Under the pieces are notes generated by a model. That model was not told where the DNA came from and did not search any database. It was given only the letters and a program-made list of their open reading frames with translations. The position numbers and the translations under genes were made by a program. Below, in pieces: positions 7,863 to 15,690 of a DNA stretch of 64,000 bases. This DNA comes from Streptomyces sp. CB01249. Its GTDB lineage: Bacteria > Actinomycetota > Actinomycetes > Streptomycetales > Streptomycetaceae. The DNA is taken from assembly GCF_001905735.1 (NCBI RefSeq), contig NZ_LISW01000009.1:181262-245261 (forward strand), given 5' to 3'. Numbering within the stretch: the first letter of the stretch is position 1; each line of letters opens with the position of its first letter.

Positions 7863-8525
7863 ATGACGAGCGACACCCTGGACGGCACGCGCACCCGTGA
7901 GTGGGCGGGGCGCTTCGCGGACTCGGTCCACGCCACGGAGGCCGAACTGACGGAGCTGGACCAGCAGGCGGGCGACGGCGACTTCGGCGCCAACCTCGCC
8001 GCCGGGGTCGGGGCCGCCGGTCCGCTGCTCGACCGGCTGGCGGCGTCGGCGGGCCCGGGCGACCAGCTCGCCGCCCTGGCCACCGCCTTCCTGGACGAGG
8101 TCGGCGGGACCAGCGGACCGCTGTTCGGTCTGCTGTTCCAGGCGATGGGCCGGGCCGCCGGCGCCGGACCGGGGCTGACGACGGGCGCGCTCGCCGAGGG
8201 CGCCGCCGAGGGCCTGGCCGCCATCCGCCGCGTCGGGGACGCGGCACCCGGGGACAAGACGCTGGTCGACGCGCTGGCCCCGGCCGCCGACGCGCTGCGG
8301 GCGGCCGGGGACGCGCCCCCCGCAGACGCCCTGGCCGCCGCCGCGGACGCGGCGTGGCGAGGGGTGCGGGAGACGGCGTCCCAGGCGGCGCGCATGGGAC
8401 GGGCCAGTTACCTGGGCGAGCGGGCCACCGGCGTCCCGGATCCGGGGGCCGTGGGCATGGCCCTGTTCTTCGCGTCCGCAGGGGGAACGGTGCGGACGCT
8501 GGCGCCCCACCTCTCCGGAGACTGA
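7863..8525 (+). CDS. dhaL: Dihydroxyacetone kinase subunit DhaL
   Basis: A 220-residue helical subunit that carries the nucleotide. The magnesium-binding aspartates are in LDQQAGDGDFGANL (about residues 35-48), and a glycine/threonine-rich nucleotide loop appears as GGTSGPLFG. Later motifs GDKTLVDAL and SYLGERATGVPDPGA match the family. A GAGG ribosome binding site precedes the ATG. It is co-transcribed with dhaK. In PTS-type systems DhaL keeps a bound ADP rephosphorylated by DhaM; in other actinobacteria ATP may be used directly. Confidence 0.92.
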   Translation: MTSDTLDGTRTREWAGRFADSVHATEAELTELDQQAGDGDFGANLAAGVGAAGPLLDRLAASAGPGDQLAALATAFLDEVGGTSGPLFGLLFQAMGRAAGAGPGLTTGALAEGAAEGLAAIRRVGDAAPGDKTLVDALAPAADALRAAGDAPPADALAAAADAAWRGVRETASQAARMGRASYLGERATGVPDPGAVGMALFFASAGGTVRTLAPHLSGD

Positions 8526-8537
8526 CCCGCCCGCCGC

Positions 8538-9218
8538 TCAGGGGCCGAGGCGGCTGCGGGCCCAGCTGAGCAGTTCGGGGTCGGCCAGGCTCGTCACCCA
8601 CAGGTCGGCCTGCTCGCCGTCCGGGTCCGGCGGGCGCGTCCCGATGCCGATCACCCGAAGGCCCGCCCGGCGCGCCGACTCCATGCCGGTCAGCGAGTCC
8701 TCCACGGCCAGGGCCTCCTCGGGCGGTACGCCGCAGAGGCGGGCGGCCACCCGGTAGACGTCCGGTTCGGGCTTGGGCCGCACCTCCTCGCCGGCGACCA
8801 CGACATGCTGGAAGCAGCCGAGGAGCCCGGCCCGGTCGAGGCACGACTCCACCGTGGCGCGGGGGCAGTTGCTGGCCACCGCGAGCGGGCGGTGGCGGGC
8901 GGCGAGCCGGACCAGCGCGGCGGCGCCCGGCATGGTGACCGGGTCCTCCTCGACCAGCGCCGTGAAGGTGCTCAGGAGGGTGTCGGCGAAGTCGCCGGCC
9001 AGGTCGGGTTTTCCCGTCTCCCGGGCCATCAGGGCGCCGCACTCGATGTAGTGCACGCCCTTCGCCCGGTCCGCGAACCCGGCGGGCGAGGCGAGCCCGT
9101 AGAGCCGGAACGTGAGGGTGCGGGCCTCCTGCCAGTGCCTTTCCGTATCCATCAGGGTGCCGTCGCAGTCGAAGACGAGGGCGGACGGGGACCAGGAAAA
9201 AATGCGATGAGCTGTCAT
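8538..9218 (-). CDS. HAD-superfamily phosphatase (beta-PGM/DOG-phosphatase-like)
   Basis: A 226-residue HAD hydrolase. Motif I is ALVFDCDGTLMDTERHW with nucleophile and acid/base Asp residues (DxD), motif II is VASNCPR, motif III is the lysine in GEEVRPKPEPDVY, and motif IV is AVEDSLTGMESARRAG. The helical cap after motif I matches the sugar-phosphatase and beta-phosphoglucomutase subfamily. The true substrate cannot be told from sequence. I selected the ATG at 9218 (MTAHRIFSW); longer in-frame starts upstream lack coding character. It converges on dhaL with only 12 bp between them, so a role in triose-phosphate turnover is possible but unproven. Confidence 0.88.
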   Translation of the reverse strand: MTAHRIFSWSPSALVFDCDGTLMDTERHWQEARTLTFRLYGLASPAGFADRAKGVHYIECGALMARETGKPDLAGDFADTLLSTFTALVEEDPVTMPGAAALVRLAARHRPLAVASNCPRATVESCLDRAGLLGCFQHVVVAGEEVRPKPEPDVYRVAARLCGVPPEEALAVEDSLTGMESARRAGLRVIGIGTRPPDPDGEQADLWVTSLADPELLSWARSRLGP

Positions 9219-9607
9219 GTAACCGCCGTTCTCGGAGGCTGCGCCGAACCGGTGAGGTACGAGGGCGCAGACATGTGCCGGATGGCACACCTGTGGAAGG
9301 GAGGAATCGGACGCGGGCGTCGCTCCGTGAGCGCGGCGGCCAGGTCGATTCCGCCGGGCGCCGCGACGGGCTCGCGACCCCGAGGGTCAGCCCGTCCGAA
9401 ACATCATGACCATTACGTTATTTCGGTGGCCCCGAATTCCGCAATCACCAATTCGAGTGCACCGGAATACATGAAGAAGTACCGGCCGACTGCGCGGCCC
9501 CGGCGATGAATAATAGGATCGTCGCGCGATGCGACTGGGCCCCTCGCACAGGGACGGGACGGGCTTTCACGTCGCGGCGCTAGCACGTATGAGCGAAGGT
9601 GGAACAG
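9219..9607. other. Intergenic region between the HAD and TetR genes
   Basis: About 390 bp without a convincing gene. Positions 9405-9475 are noticeably AT-richer than the surroundings. A possible promoter for the TetR gene is the -10-like TAGGAT at 9514-9519. A 19-codon frame on the minus strand (9472-9413) and a 12-codon frame on the plus strand (from 9471) exist here, but neither has a clear ribosome binding site and neither is annotated. Confidence 0.5.
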
Positions 9608-10288
9608 GTGCAGGACAGGGCGCGCGCAACCCGGAAAGTGCTGCTGGAATCGGCGGCACATCTATTCGTAGAACGGGGATATGCGGGCACGAGTGTCAAT
9701 GACATAAGTGACCACTCGGGAAAGACCAGCGGCGCGATCTACTTCCATTACTCCAGCAAGGAAAAGCTCGCCCTTGCCGTCGTCCGCGAGCAGTTCGCCA
9801 CCTGGCCGCAGCTCGCCGCCGTCTACGCCGCACCCGGCGTCCCTCCGCTGGAGAAGCTGGTCGCGCTCAGCTTCCGCGTCGCCCGGTCGCTCAGCGAGGA
9901 CGTCGTGGCGCGGGCCGGCGCGCGGCTGTGGGCGGAGCGCCGCGCCATCGGGTCGCCCGTGCCGACACCGTTCGGCACCTGGGCGCTCGCGTGCGCCAGG
10001 CTCCTCGCCCAGGCCCGGACGCGGGGCGAACTCGCGGAAGGCGTCGAGCCGTCGGCGGCGGCCGTGGCACTGGTGTGCGGGTTCTACGGGCACTGCACCC
10101 TGACCGACGAGATGCCGGGCAAGTGGGGCTGGCCGGAACGGCTCGAAGAGTGGTGGCGGCTGGCCCTCGCCTCGCTCCAGGCGGAGCCCGATGCGGCGGG
10201 GCTGCTCGCCCGGGCCCGCGCCCGGATCCCCGCACAGCCGGACGGCTCGGACGCCGGGCGGCCGGCCGCCGCCATCCCTCCCCGGTGA
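9608..10288 (+). CDS. TetR-family regulator resembling gamma-butyrolactone receptors
   Basis: A 226-residue TetR protein. The N-terminal helix-turn-helix (residues 1-52) reads RATRKVLLESAAHLFVERGY and then GKTSGAIYFHYSSKEKLA, as in ArpA/ScbR-type receptors. The ligand domain has the ArpA-like layout VALSFRVARSLSEDVVARAG, and a tryptophan at 125 (PFGTWALACARLL) where those receptors keep a ligand-contacting Trp. I chose GTG 9608, preceded by AAGGTGG at 9596-9602, over GTG 9599. No butyrolactone synthase gene lies nearby, so it may be an orphan or pseudo-receptor. Its target is unknown. Confidence 0.82.
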   Translation: MQDRARATRKVLLESAAHLFVERGYAGTSVNDISDHSGKTSGAIYFHYSSKEKLALAVVREQFATWPQLAAVYAAPGVPPLEKLVALSFRVARSLSEDVVARAGARLWAERRAIGSPVPTPFGTWALACARLLAQARTRGELAEGVEPSAAAVALVCGFYGHCTLTDEMPGKWGWPERLEEWWRLALASLQAEPDAAGLLARARARIPAQPDGSDAGRPAAAIPPR

Positions 10289-10325
10289 CGGGCATCACAG
10301 GCTCCGGCCTCTTGACGCCCTCCTT

Positions 10326-10339
10326 CCAAACCGGTTTGG
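10326..10339. promoter_or_regulatory. LacI-type operator O1, CCAAACCGGTTTGG
   Basis: A perfect 14-bp palindrome with a central CpG, the hallmark of LacI-family sites. It lies 73 bp upstream of the lacI-type ATG, and its centre is 32 bp from a second copy, about three helical turns away. This suggests cooperative binding by the adjacent regulator. Confidence 0.8.
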
Positions 10340-10357
10340 TTGTCCTCGTTCGAGCAG

Positions 10358-10371
10358 TCAAACCGGTTTGA
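10358..10371. promoter_or_regulatory. LacI-type operator O2, TCAAACCGGTTTGA
   Basis: A perfect 14-bp palindrome sharing the 12-bp core CAAACCGGTTTG with O1. It sits 40 bp upstream of the regulator start, where it would overlap the promoter. It predicts autoregulation and control of the downstream sugar operon. Confidence 0.8.
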
Positions 10372-10411
10372 AGGCGCCCGTCTTCGGCCCGCGGCAAGGA
10401 AGTCCAGGCCC

Positions 10412-11431
10412 ATGGCACGCAAGCCCACCATCGCGGATGTCGCCCGGCGGGCCGGTGTTTCACGCGCCACGGTCTCCTTCGCCCTGAACGACCGGCCCGG
10501 CGTCGCCGAGGAGACGAAGCTGCGGATCCTCGCGGCGAGCCGGGAGCTCGGCTGGACCCCCAGCCGTCAGGCCCGGGCCCTCTCGCTCGGCAAGGCCGGT
10601 GCCTTCGGGCTCGTCCTCGCCCGCGACGCGGAGCAGGTCGGGGCCGACCCCTTCTTCCCGGCCTTCATCGCCGGGGTCGAGGCGGTGATCGGGCAGCGCG
10701 GCGACGGGCTGATGATCCACATCACCGCCCCGGACAACGAACAGAGCGTCTACCGGCGCCTCGCATCGGAGCAGCAGGTGGACGGGGTCCTCCTCACCGA
10801 CCTGCGCCGCGACGATCCGCGTCCCGCGCTGCTGCGGGAGCTCGGTCTGCCGGCCGTCGTGGTCGGCCAGCCCGAGTGGGGCGACGGCCTGACGGCGGTG
10901 AGCCTGGACGACGAACCGGCGTACACCGCCGCCGTGCGCCACCTCGCGGAGCTGGGCCACCGGCGCATCGCCCACGTCGAGGGGCCGCAGGAGCTGCTGC
11001 ACGCCCACCGGCGGCGGACCGCGTGGGAGCAGACCCTGCGCGCGCTCGGCCTGCCCGAAGGACCCGTGCTGCCCGGCGGGTTCACGCCCGACGGCGGCGC
11101 GCAGGCGACCCGGCAGCTGCTGGGCTCCGCCGAGCCGCCGACCGCGATCGTCTACGGCAACGACCTGGCCGCCATGGCCGGACTCTCGGTCGCCCAGGAG
11201 CTGGGTGTCCGGGTCCCCGACCAGCTCTCGCTGGTCGGCTACGACGACGCGCCCCTGACGCGGTACAGCTTCCCGCCGCTCGCCTCCGCACGGGCGGACG
11301 CCCGGGGCTGGGGCGAGGCGGCGGCCCGCGCGCTCGACGCGGTCGTCGCCGAGGGAGCCGCCGACCATGTGCGGCTGCCCCCGGCGCAGTTCGTGCCCCG
11401 CGCGTCGATGGGGCCGGCGCCCCGCCGGTGA
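10412..11431 (+). CDS. LacI-family regulator of the mannoside operon
   Basis: A 339-residue LacI/GalR repressor. The N-terminal helix-turn-helix (residues 5-25) reads PTIADVARRAGVSRATVSFA, followed by the hinge (SRQARALSLGKAG) and a periplasmic-binding-protein-like effector domain ending with ALDAVVAEGAADHVRLPPAQ. It probably senses a sugar or sugar phosphate from the transport operon that begins 87 bp downstream. Two palindromic operators lie just upstream of its start. The gap to the binding-protein gene holds a related CGACCGGTCG palindrome (11446-11455), so the operon may have its own promoter. Confidence 0.93.
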   Translation: MARKPTIADVARRAGVSRATVSFALNDRPGVAEETKLRILAASRELGWTPSRQARALSLGKAGAFGLVLARDAEQVGADPFFPAFIAGVEAVIGQRGDGLMIHITAPDNEQSVYRRLASEQQVDGVLLTDLRRDDPRPALLRELGLPAVVVGQPEWGDGLTAVSLDDEPAYTAAVRHLAELGHRRIAHVEGPQELLHAHRRRTAWEQTLRALGLPEGPVLPGGFTPDGGAQATRQLLGSAEPPTAIVYGNDLAAMAGLSVAQELGVRVPDQLSLVGYDDAPLTRYSFPPLASARADARGWGEAAARALDAVVAEGAADHVRLPPAQFVPRASMGPAPRR

Positions 11432-11445
11432 CGTAACGGGGCAAT

Positions 11446-11455
11446 CGACCGGTCG
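11446..11455. promoter_or_regulatory. Palindrome CGACCGGTCG, possible third operator
   Basis: A 10-bp palindrome shares the ACCGGT core of the two upstream LacI operators and lies 63 bp before the binding-protein start codon. The outer bases differ from O1 and O2, so it may be a weaker site or coincidence. Confidence 0.35.
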
Positions 11456-11518
11456 TGCTCGCGCCGACCGGGAATTCCGCGCGGCGACGAGGCCGCGTGA
11501 ACAGTTCGGAGATCAATC

Positions 11519-12811
11519 ATGCTGAGGAGAACGGCGTACGCGCTGCTCGTGCTCGCTCTCGCGGGCACGGCGACGGCCTGCGGCCGGTCGGCTCCCGATC
11601 CGGCCACCGCCGCCGAGGCGCGCGGCCCGATCACGGTCTGGCTTTCCAACAACGCGCAGGAGGTGCAGTGGGGCAGGGCGATGGTCGCCGCGTGGAACAA
11701 GGCCCATCCCGACCAGCACGTCACCGCGCAGCAGATCCCGGCCGGCAAGACCTCCGAGGAGGCCATCAGCGCCTCGATCATCGCGGGGACGACGGCGTGT
11801 CTCGCCTTCAACACCTCGCCGGCGGCAGTGCCGACCTTCCAGAAGCAGAACGGCCTCGTCCCCCTCAGTGACTTCCCGGACGGCGAGAAGTACATCGCCG
11901 GTCGCGGCGGCTCCCTCACCGACCAGTACCGCTCCACCGACGGCAAGTTCTACCAGCTGCCGTGGAAGAGCAATCCGGTCATGATCCTCTACAACAAGAA
12001 GCTGTTCGCGAAGGCCGGTCTCGATCCCGAGCACCCGAAGCTGGCGACGTACGAGGAATTCCTCGAAACCTCCCGGAAGCTCGTGCACAGCGGTGCCGCG
12101 AAGGCAGCGATATGGCCCTCGCCGAGCAGTGACTTCTTCCAGCCCTGGTACGACTTCTATCCGGCGTTCGCCGCGCAGAGCGGCGGAAAGCAGCTGATCG
12201 AGAACGGCACACCGCAGTTCGACTCGGCGGCGGGCCGGCAGGTCGCGGCGTTCTGGCGCACGCTGTACGCGGAGAAGCTGGCGCCCCAGGAGCAGTATCC
12301 GGGCGACTCCCTCAACGACGGCAAGGCCGCCATGGCGACCGTGGGCCCGTGGGCGGTGGCCGCGTACAAGGACAGTGTGGACATCGGGGTGGCACCGGTG
12401 CCGACCGCCGACGGCGGGAGCGGGAAGCACTCGTTCAGCGACGAGAAGTCCGCGGCCATGTTCAGCGCCTGCAAGAACCGGGCCACCGCCTGGGACGTGC
12501 TGAAGTTCGCCAGCTCCGCCGCGCAGGACGGGAAGTTCCTGGAGGCCACCGGCCAGATGCCGATGCGCGAGGACCTGACGGCGAAGTATCCCGGCTACTT
12601 CGCGAAGAACCCGATGTACAAGGCGTTCGCCGACCAGGCTGAGCGCGTGGTCGAGGTGCCGAACGTGCCGGGCTCCATCGACATCTGGCAGACGTTCCGC
12701 GACGAGTGGACAAAGTCGGTCGTGTTCGGCCGCGAGTCCACGGACGCGGCGCTCCGCAAGGCGTCGTCCGACATCACCGGCCTGCTGAACGAGTACGGGG
12801 ACCCGTCATGA
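11519..12811 (+). CDS. Sugar ABC transporter substrate-binding lipoprotein
   Basis: A 430-residue extracytoplasmic solute-binding protein of the sugar cluster. The signal peptide (residues 1-20) ends in a lipobox, AGTATAC, with Cys21 as the predicted lipidated residue. The mature part shows the bilobal fold: GPITVWLSNNAQEVQWG at the start, YQLPWKSNPVMILYNKKLF in the hinge region and GPWAVAAYKD later. It should deliver an oligosaccharide, inferred from the downstream genes to be a mannose-containing glycoside, to the two permeases that follow. Its stop overlaps the next start (ATGA). Aromatic residues common in binding clefts are present, but the ligand cannot be read from sequence. Confidence 0.92.
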   Translation: MLRRTAYALLVLALAGTATACGRSAPDPATAAEARGPITVWLSNNAQEVQWGRAMVAAWNKAHPDQHVTAQQIPAGKTSEEAISASIIAGTTACLAFNTSPAAVPTFQKQNGLVPLSDFPDGEKYIAGRGGSLTDQYRSTDGKFYQLPWKSNPVMILYNKKLFAKAGLDPEHPKLATYEEFLETSRKLVHSGAAKAAIWPSPSSDFFQPWYDFYPAFAAQSGGKQLIENGTPQFDSAAGRQVAAFWRTLYAEKLAPQEQYPGDSLNDGKAAMATVGPWAVAAYKDSVDIGVAPVPTADGGSGKHSFSDEKSAAMFSACKNRATAWDVLKFASSAAQDGKFLEATGQMPMREDLTAKYPGYFAKNPMYKAFADQAERVVEVPNVPGSIDIWQTFRDEWTKSVVFGRESTDAALRKASSDITGLLNEYGDPS

Positions 12812-13746
12812 GCGTGAACCTGGACGCGGCGCCCGGCGCCGTACGCACGAGTGGGGCCGCCCCGCGCGGCAGGGCACGGCGCGGTCTGTCGCGGGCCGGC
12901 GCGCTGTTCGTGTCGCCGTACGTGCTGTTCATCGTGGTGGTCTTCGCGGTCCCGCTGGTCTACACGGTGTGGATCTCCTTCCACCGCTTCTACTTCACCG
13001 CGCCGGGCACGGACATCGACTCGCCGTGGGTGGGGCTGTCGAACTACCGGGACGTCTTCACGGACCCGGTGGTCGGGCAGGCGTTCCTCAACATCCTGAT
13101 CTTCCTCGTCATCAACGTGCCGCTGACAGTGGGCCTCTCGCTGGTGCTGGCGGCGGCACTGAACTCGAAGATCCGGGGACGCGGGTTCTTCCGCGCCGCG
13201 TTCTACGTGCCGTATGTGACGGCGAGCGTGGCCCTGGTCGCCGTATGGCAGTTCCTCTTCGGCTCGGACGGGTTCGTCAACCACCTGCTCGGCTCGCACG
13301 CCCCGGATCCGTCCTGGCTGGTCAACTCGCATCTCGCGATGCCGATGATCGCCGTGTTCGTGACCTGGAAGCAGCTCGGCTTCTTCGTGATGCTGTACCT
13401 GGCCTCGCTGCAGAACGTCGGCAAGGAGCTGTACGAGGCGTCCGCCATGGACGGCGCGGGCAAGGTGCGGCAGTTCTTCTCGGTGACCGTGCCGGGCGTA
13501 CGGCCCGCGACGACGCTCGTCGTGATCTACGCGATCATCACCGGCGCCAACCTGTTCAGCGAGCCGTACCTGCTGACCGGCGGCGGTGGCCCCGACCACG
13601 CGTCGACCTCGCCCGTCCTGCTGATGTACCAGAAGGGCATCGAGCAGGGCCACCCCGACTTCGCGGCCGCTCTGGGCGTCGTGCTCGTCGCCTTCGTGAT
13701 GGTCGTGTCGATCGCCGCCCGCAAGCTCACCGAGAGGGGCGACTGA
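12808..13746 (+). CDS. Sugar ABC transporter permease (MalF-type)
   Basis: A 312-residue inner-membrane permease with six transmembrane segments after a charged N-terminal tail. The conserved EAA loop that contacts the ATPase reads YEASAMDGAGKVRQFFSVTV (about residues 211-230). It is coupled to the binding-protein gene by an ATGA overlap, and the second permease follows after one base. No ATPase is encoded in the operon; in Streptomyces such importers usually share the multitask ATPase MsiK, encoded elsewhere. Confidence 0.93.
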   Translation: MSVNLDAAPGAVRTSGAAPRGRARRGLSRAGALFVSPYVLFIVVVFAVPLVYTVWISFHRFYFTAPGTDIDSPWVGLSNYRDVFTDPVVGQAFLNILIFLVINVPLTVGLSLVLAAALNSKIRGRGFFRAAFYVPYVTASVALVAVWQFLFGSDGFVNHLLGSHAPDPSWLVNSHLAMPMIAVFVTWKQLGFFVMLYLASLQNVGKELYEASAMDGAGKVRQFFSVTVPGVRPATTLVVIYAIITGANLFSEPYLLTGGGGPDHASTSPVLLMYQKGIEQGHPDFAAALGVVLVAFVMVVSIAARKLTERGD

Positions 13747-13747
13747 C

Positions 13748-14605
13748 ATGAGCGCCACCACACCGAGGCCCACCCGCCGCTTCGCCGGGGGCAACGCCGT
13801 CCGCTACGTACTGCTGTCGCTCGGCGCCGTCGCCTTCCTGTTCCCCTTCTACTACATGATCGTCGGCTCGCTGCGCGGGCAGACGGTCGGTGACCTGTCG
13901 GCCGCGGTCCCATCCGGGCTGACCGGTGACAACTACGCGGCGGTCAACAGCGCGATCTCGCTGGGCCGGTCCCTGCTCAACTCGGGGATCATGACCATCG
14001 GGGTGCTGATCTGCACGCTGGTGTTCGGCGTGCTCGCCGGGTACGCGCTGGCGCAGCTGCGCTTCCGGGGCAAGGGGGCGGTCTTCGCGGCCCTCCTGCT
14101 CGTGCAGATGATCCCGTTCCAGCTGCTGACGCTGCCGCTGTACGTGCTCGTCGTCCGCGACTACGGGCTCGGCGACAACTACCTGGGCATGATCCTGCCG
14201 TTCGCGATCAACTCGACGGCCGTGTTCCTGTTCCGCCAGTTCTTCGCGCAGATGCCTCAGTCGCTCTTCGAGGCGGCCCGCATCGACGGCGCGAGCGAGC
14301 TGCGCATCCTGTGGCGGATCGCGCTGCCGATGGCCCGGCCGGCCGTGCTGACCGCGCTGCTGCTGACGTTCATCGGTCCGTGGAACGAGTTCCTGTGGCC
14401 GTTCCTCGTCACCAAGAACGCGGACATGCAGCCGCTGGCCGTCTCGCTCGCGAGCTTCCTCTCCAACCTTCAGGGCACGGTGGCCAACCCGGCCGGTGCC
14501 CTGCTGGCCGGCGCCTGTGTGCTGGCCCTCCCCGCGGTGGTCCTGTTCCTCCTGTTCCAGCGCCACTTCACCTCTACCGACATCGATTCCGGAGTAAAGG
14601 GCTAA
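13748..14605 (+). CDS. Sugar ABC transporter permease (MalG-type)
   Basis: A 285-residue permease with six membrane segments and the EAA motif FEAARIDGASELRILWRIAL (about residues 176-195), followed by the family-typical GPWNEFLWPFLVT. It pairs with the preceding permease to form the membrane channel of a CUT1-type sugar importer. The GH130 gene follows after 5 bp, so import and catabolism are made from one transcript. Confidence 0.93.
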   Translation: MSATTPRPTRRFAGGNAVRYVLLSLGAVAFLFPFYYMIVGSLRGQTVGDLSAAVPSGLTGDNYAAVNSAISLGRSLLNSGIMTIGVLICTLVFGVLAGYALAQLRFRGKGAVFAALLLVQMIPFQLLTLPLYVLVVRDYGLGDNYLGMILPFAINSTAVFLFRQFFAQMPQSLFEAARIDGASELRILWRIALPMARPAVLTALLLTFIGPWNEFLWPFLVTKNADMQPLAVSLASFLSNLQGTVANPAGALLAGACVLALPAVVLFLLFQRHFTSTDIDSGVKG

Positions 14606-14610
14606 TCGCC

Positions 14611-15690
14611 ATGAGCAACACCACCACCGCCACCCACATCCCCTACCGCATGGTGCGCAAGGGTGTGGTCATGTCCCCGCTGGCCGGTGAGGCGAACGAG
14701 GTCGAGGGTGTCCTGAACCCCGCCTCCGGCCGCACCCCGGACGGCACCCTGCACCTGCTGCCGCGCCTGGTCGCCGAGGGCAACGTCTCCCGCGTCGGCC
14801 TCGCCGAGGTGACCTTCGACGAGGCGGGCGTGCCGAACGGCGTCGAGCGCCGCGGCACCGTCCTCTCCCCCGACGAGGGCTGGGAGCGCGGCAAGAACAA
14901 CGCCGGGGTCGAGGACCCGCGCGTCACCTGGGTCCCGTCGCTGGGCAAGCACGTCATGAGCTACGTGGCCTACGGCCCGCTCGGCCCGAAGCCGGCGCTC
15001 GCCGTGTCCGAGAACCTCACCGACTGGACCCGCCTCGGCCCGATCCAGTTCGCCTACCAGCCGGACCTGGACACCGACCTCAACCTCTTCCCGAACAAGG
15101 ACGTCGTCCACTTCCCCGAGCCCGTCCCGGGCCCGGACGGCGAGCCGGCGTACGCGATGCTGCACCGCCCGATGTGGGACCTGGGCTGGTTCCGCCCGGG
15201 TGAGGGCGTCCACCTGCCCGCCGGGGTCACCGACGAGCGGCCCGGCATCTGGATCAGCTACGTCCCGGCCGCCGAGGTGGAGGCCGACATCACCGCGCTG
15301 ACCCGCCCGCGCGACCACCGCCTGCTGGCCCTGTCCGAGTTCCCCTGGGAGTCCCTGAAGATCGGCGGCGGCCCCGCCCCGATCCGGGTGCCCGAGGGCT
15401 GGCTGCTCATCCACCACGGCGTGTCGGGCTCCATCGAGGACCCGTGGGCGCAGAACCAGGACGTGTCGTACGCGGCCGGCGCGATGATCCTCGACCCGGC
15501 CGACCCGTCCCGTGTCCTCGCCCGCTCGGACCAGCCGCTGATGGCGCCGGAGACCGAGGAGGAGCGCTCGGGCACCGTCCCGAACGTCGTCTTCCCCACG
15601 GCGATCGAGGAGATCGACGGCGAGCTGTACGTGTTCTACGGCATGGCCGACGCGCACATCGGCGTGGCCCTTCTGGAGCGCACGGCATGA
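14611..15690 (+). CDS. GH130-family mannoside phosphorylase
   Basis: A 359-residue cytoplasmic protein with the five-bladed beta-propeller of glycoside hydrolase family 130. The conserved active-site segment is NNAGVEDPRVTWV (Glu101-Asp102-Pro-Arg); the aspartate is the probable general acid. Later blades carry NLFPNKDVVHFPEP, HRPMW and HHGVSG. Most characterised relatives phosphorolyse beta-mannosides and release alpha-mannose-1-phosphate, though some family members are hydrolases. A phosphomannomutase in the same operon fits the phosphorylase role. The linkage and acceptor are not predictable. The ATG is preceded by GGAGTAAAGG, and the stop overlaps the next start (ATGA). Confidence 0.85.
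   Translation: MSNTTTATHIPYRMVRKGVVMSPLAGEANEVEGVLNPASGRTPDGTLHLLPRLVAEGNVSRVGLAEVTFDEAGVPNGVERRGTVLSPDEGWERGKNNAGVEDPRVTWVPSLGKHVMSYVAYGPLGPKPALAVSENLTDWTRLGPIQFAYQPDLDTDLNLFPNKDVVHFPEPVPGPDGEPAYAMLHRPMWDLGWFRPGEGVHLPAGVTDERPGIWISYVPAAEVEADITALTRPRDHRLLALSEFPWESLKIGGGPAPIRVPEGWLLIHHGVSGSIEDPWAQNQDVSYAAGAMILDPADPSRVLARSDQPLMAPETEEERSGTVPNVVFPTAIEEIDGELYVFYGMADAHIGVALLERTA

Noticed and set aside
9413..9472. A 19-codon minus-strand frame (MYSGALELVIAEFGATEIT)
   Set aside because: There is no convincing ribosome binding site and it sits in a promoter-like AT-rich patch. It is too short to support without conservation data.
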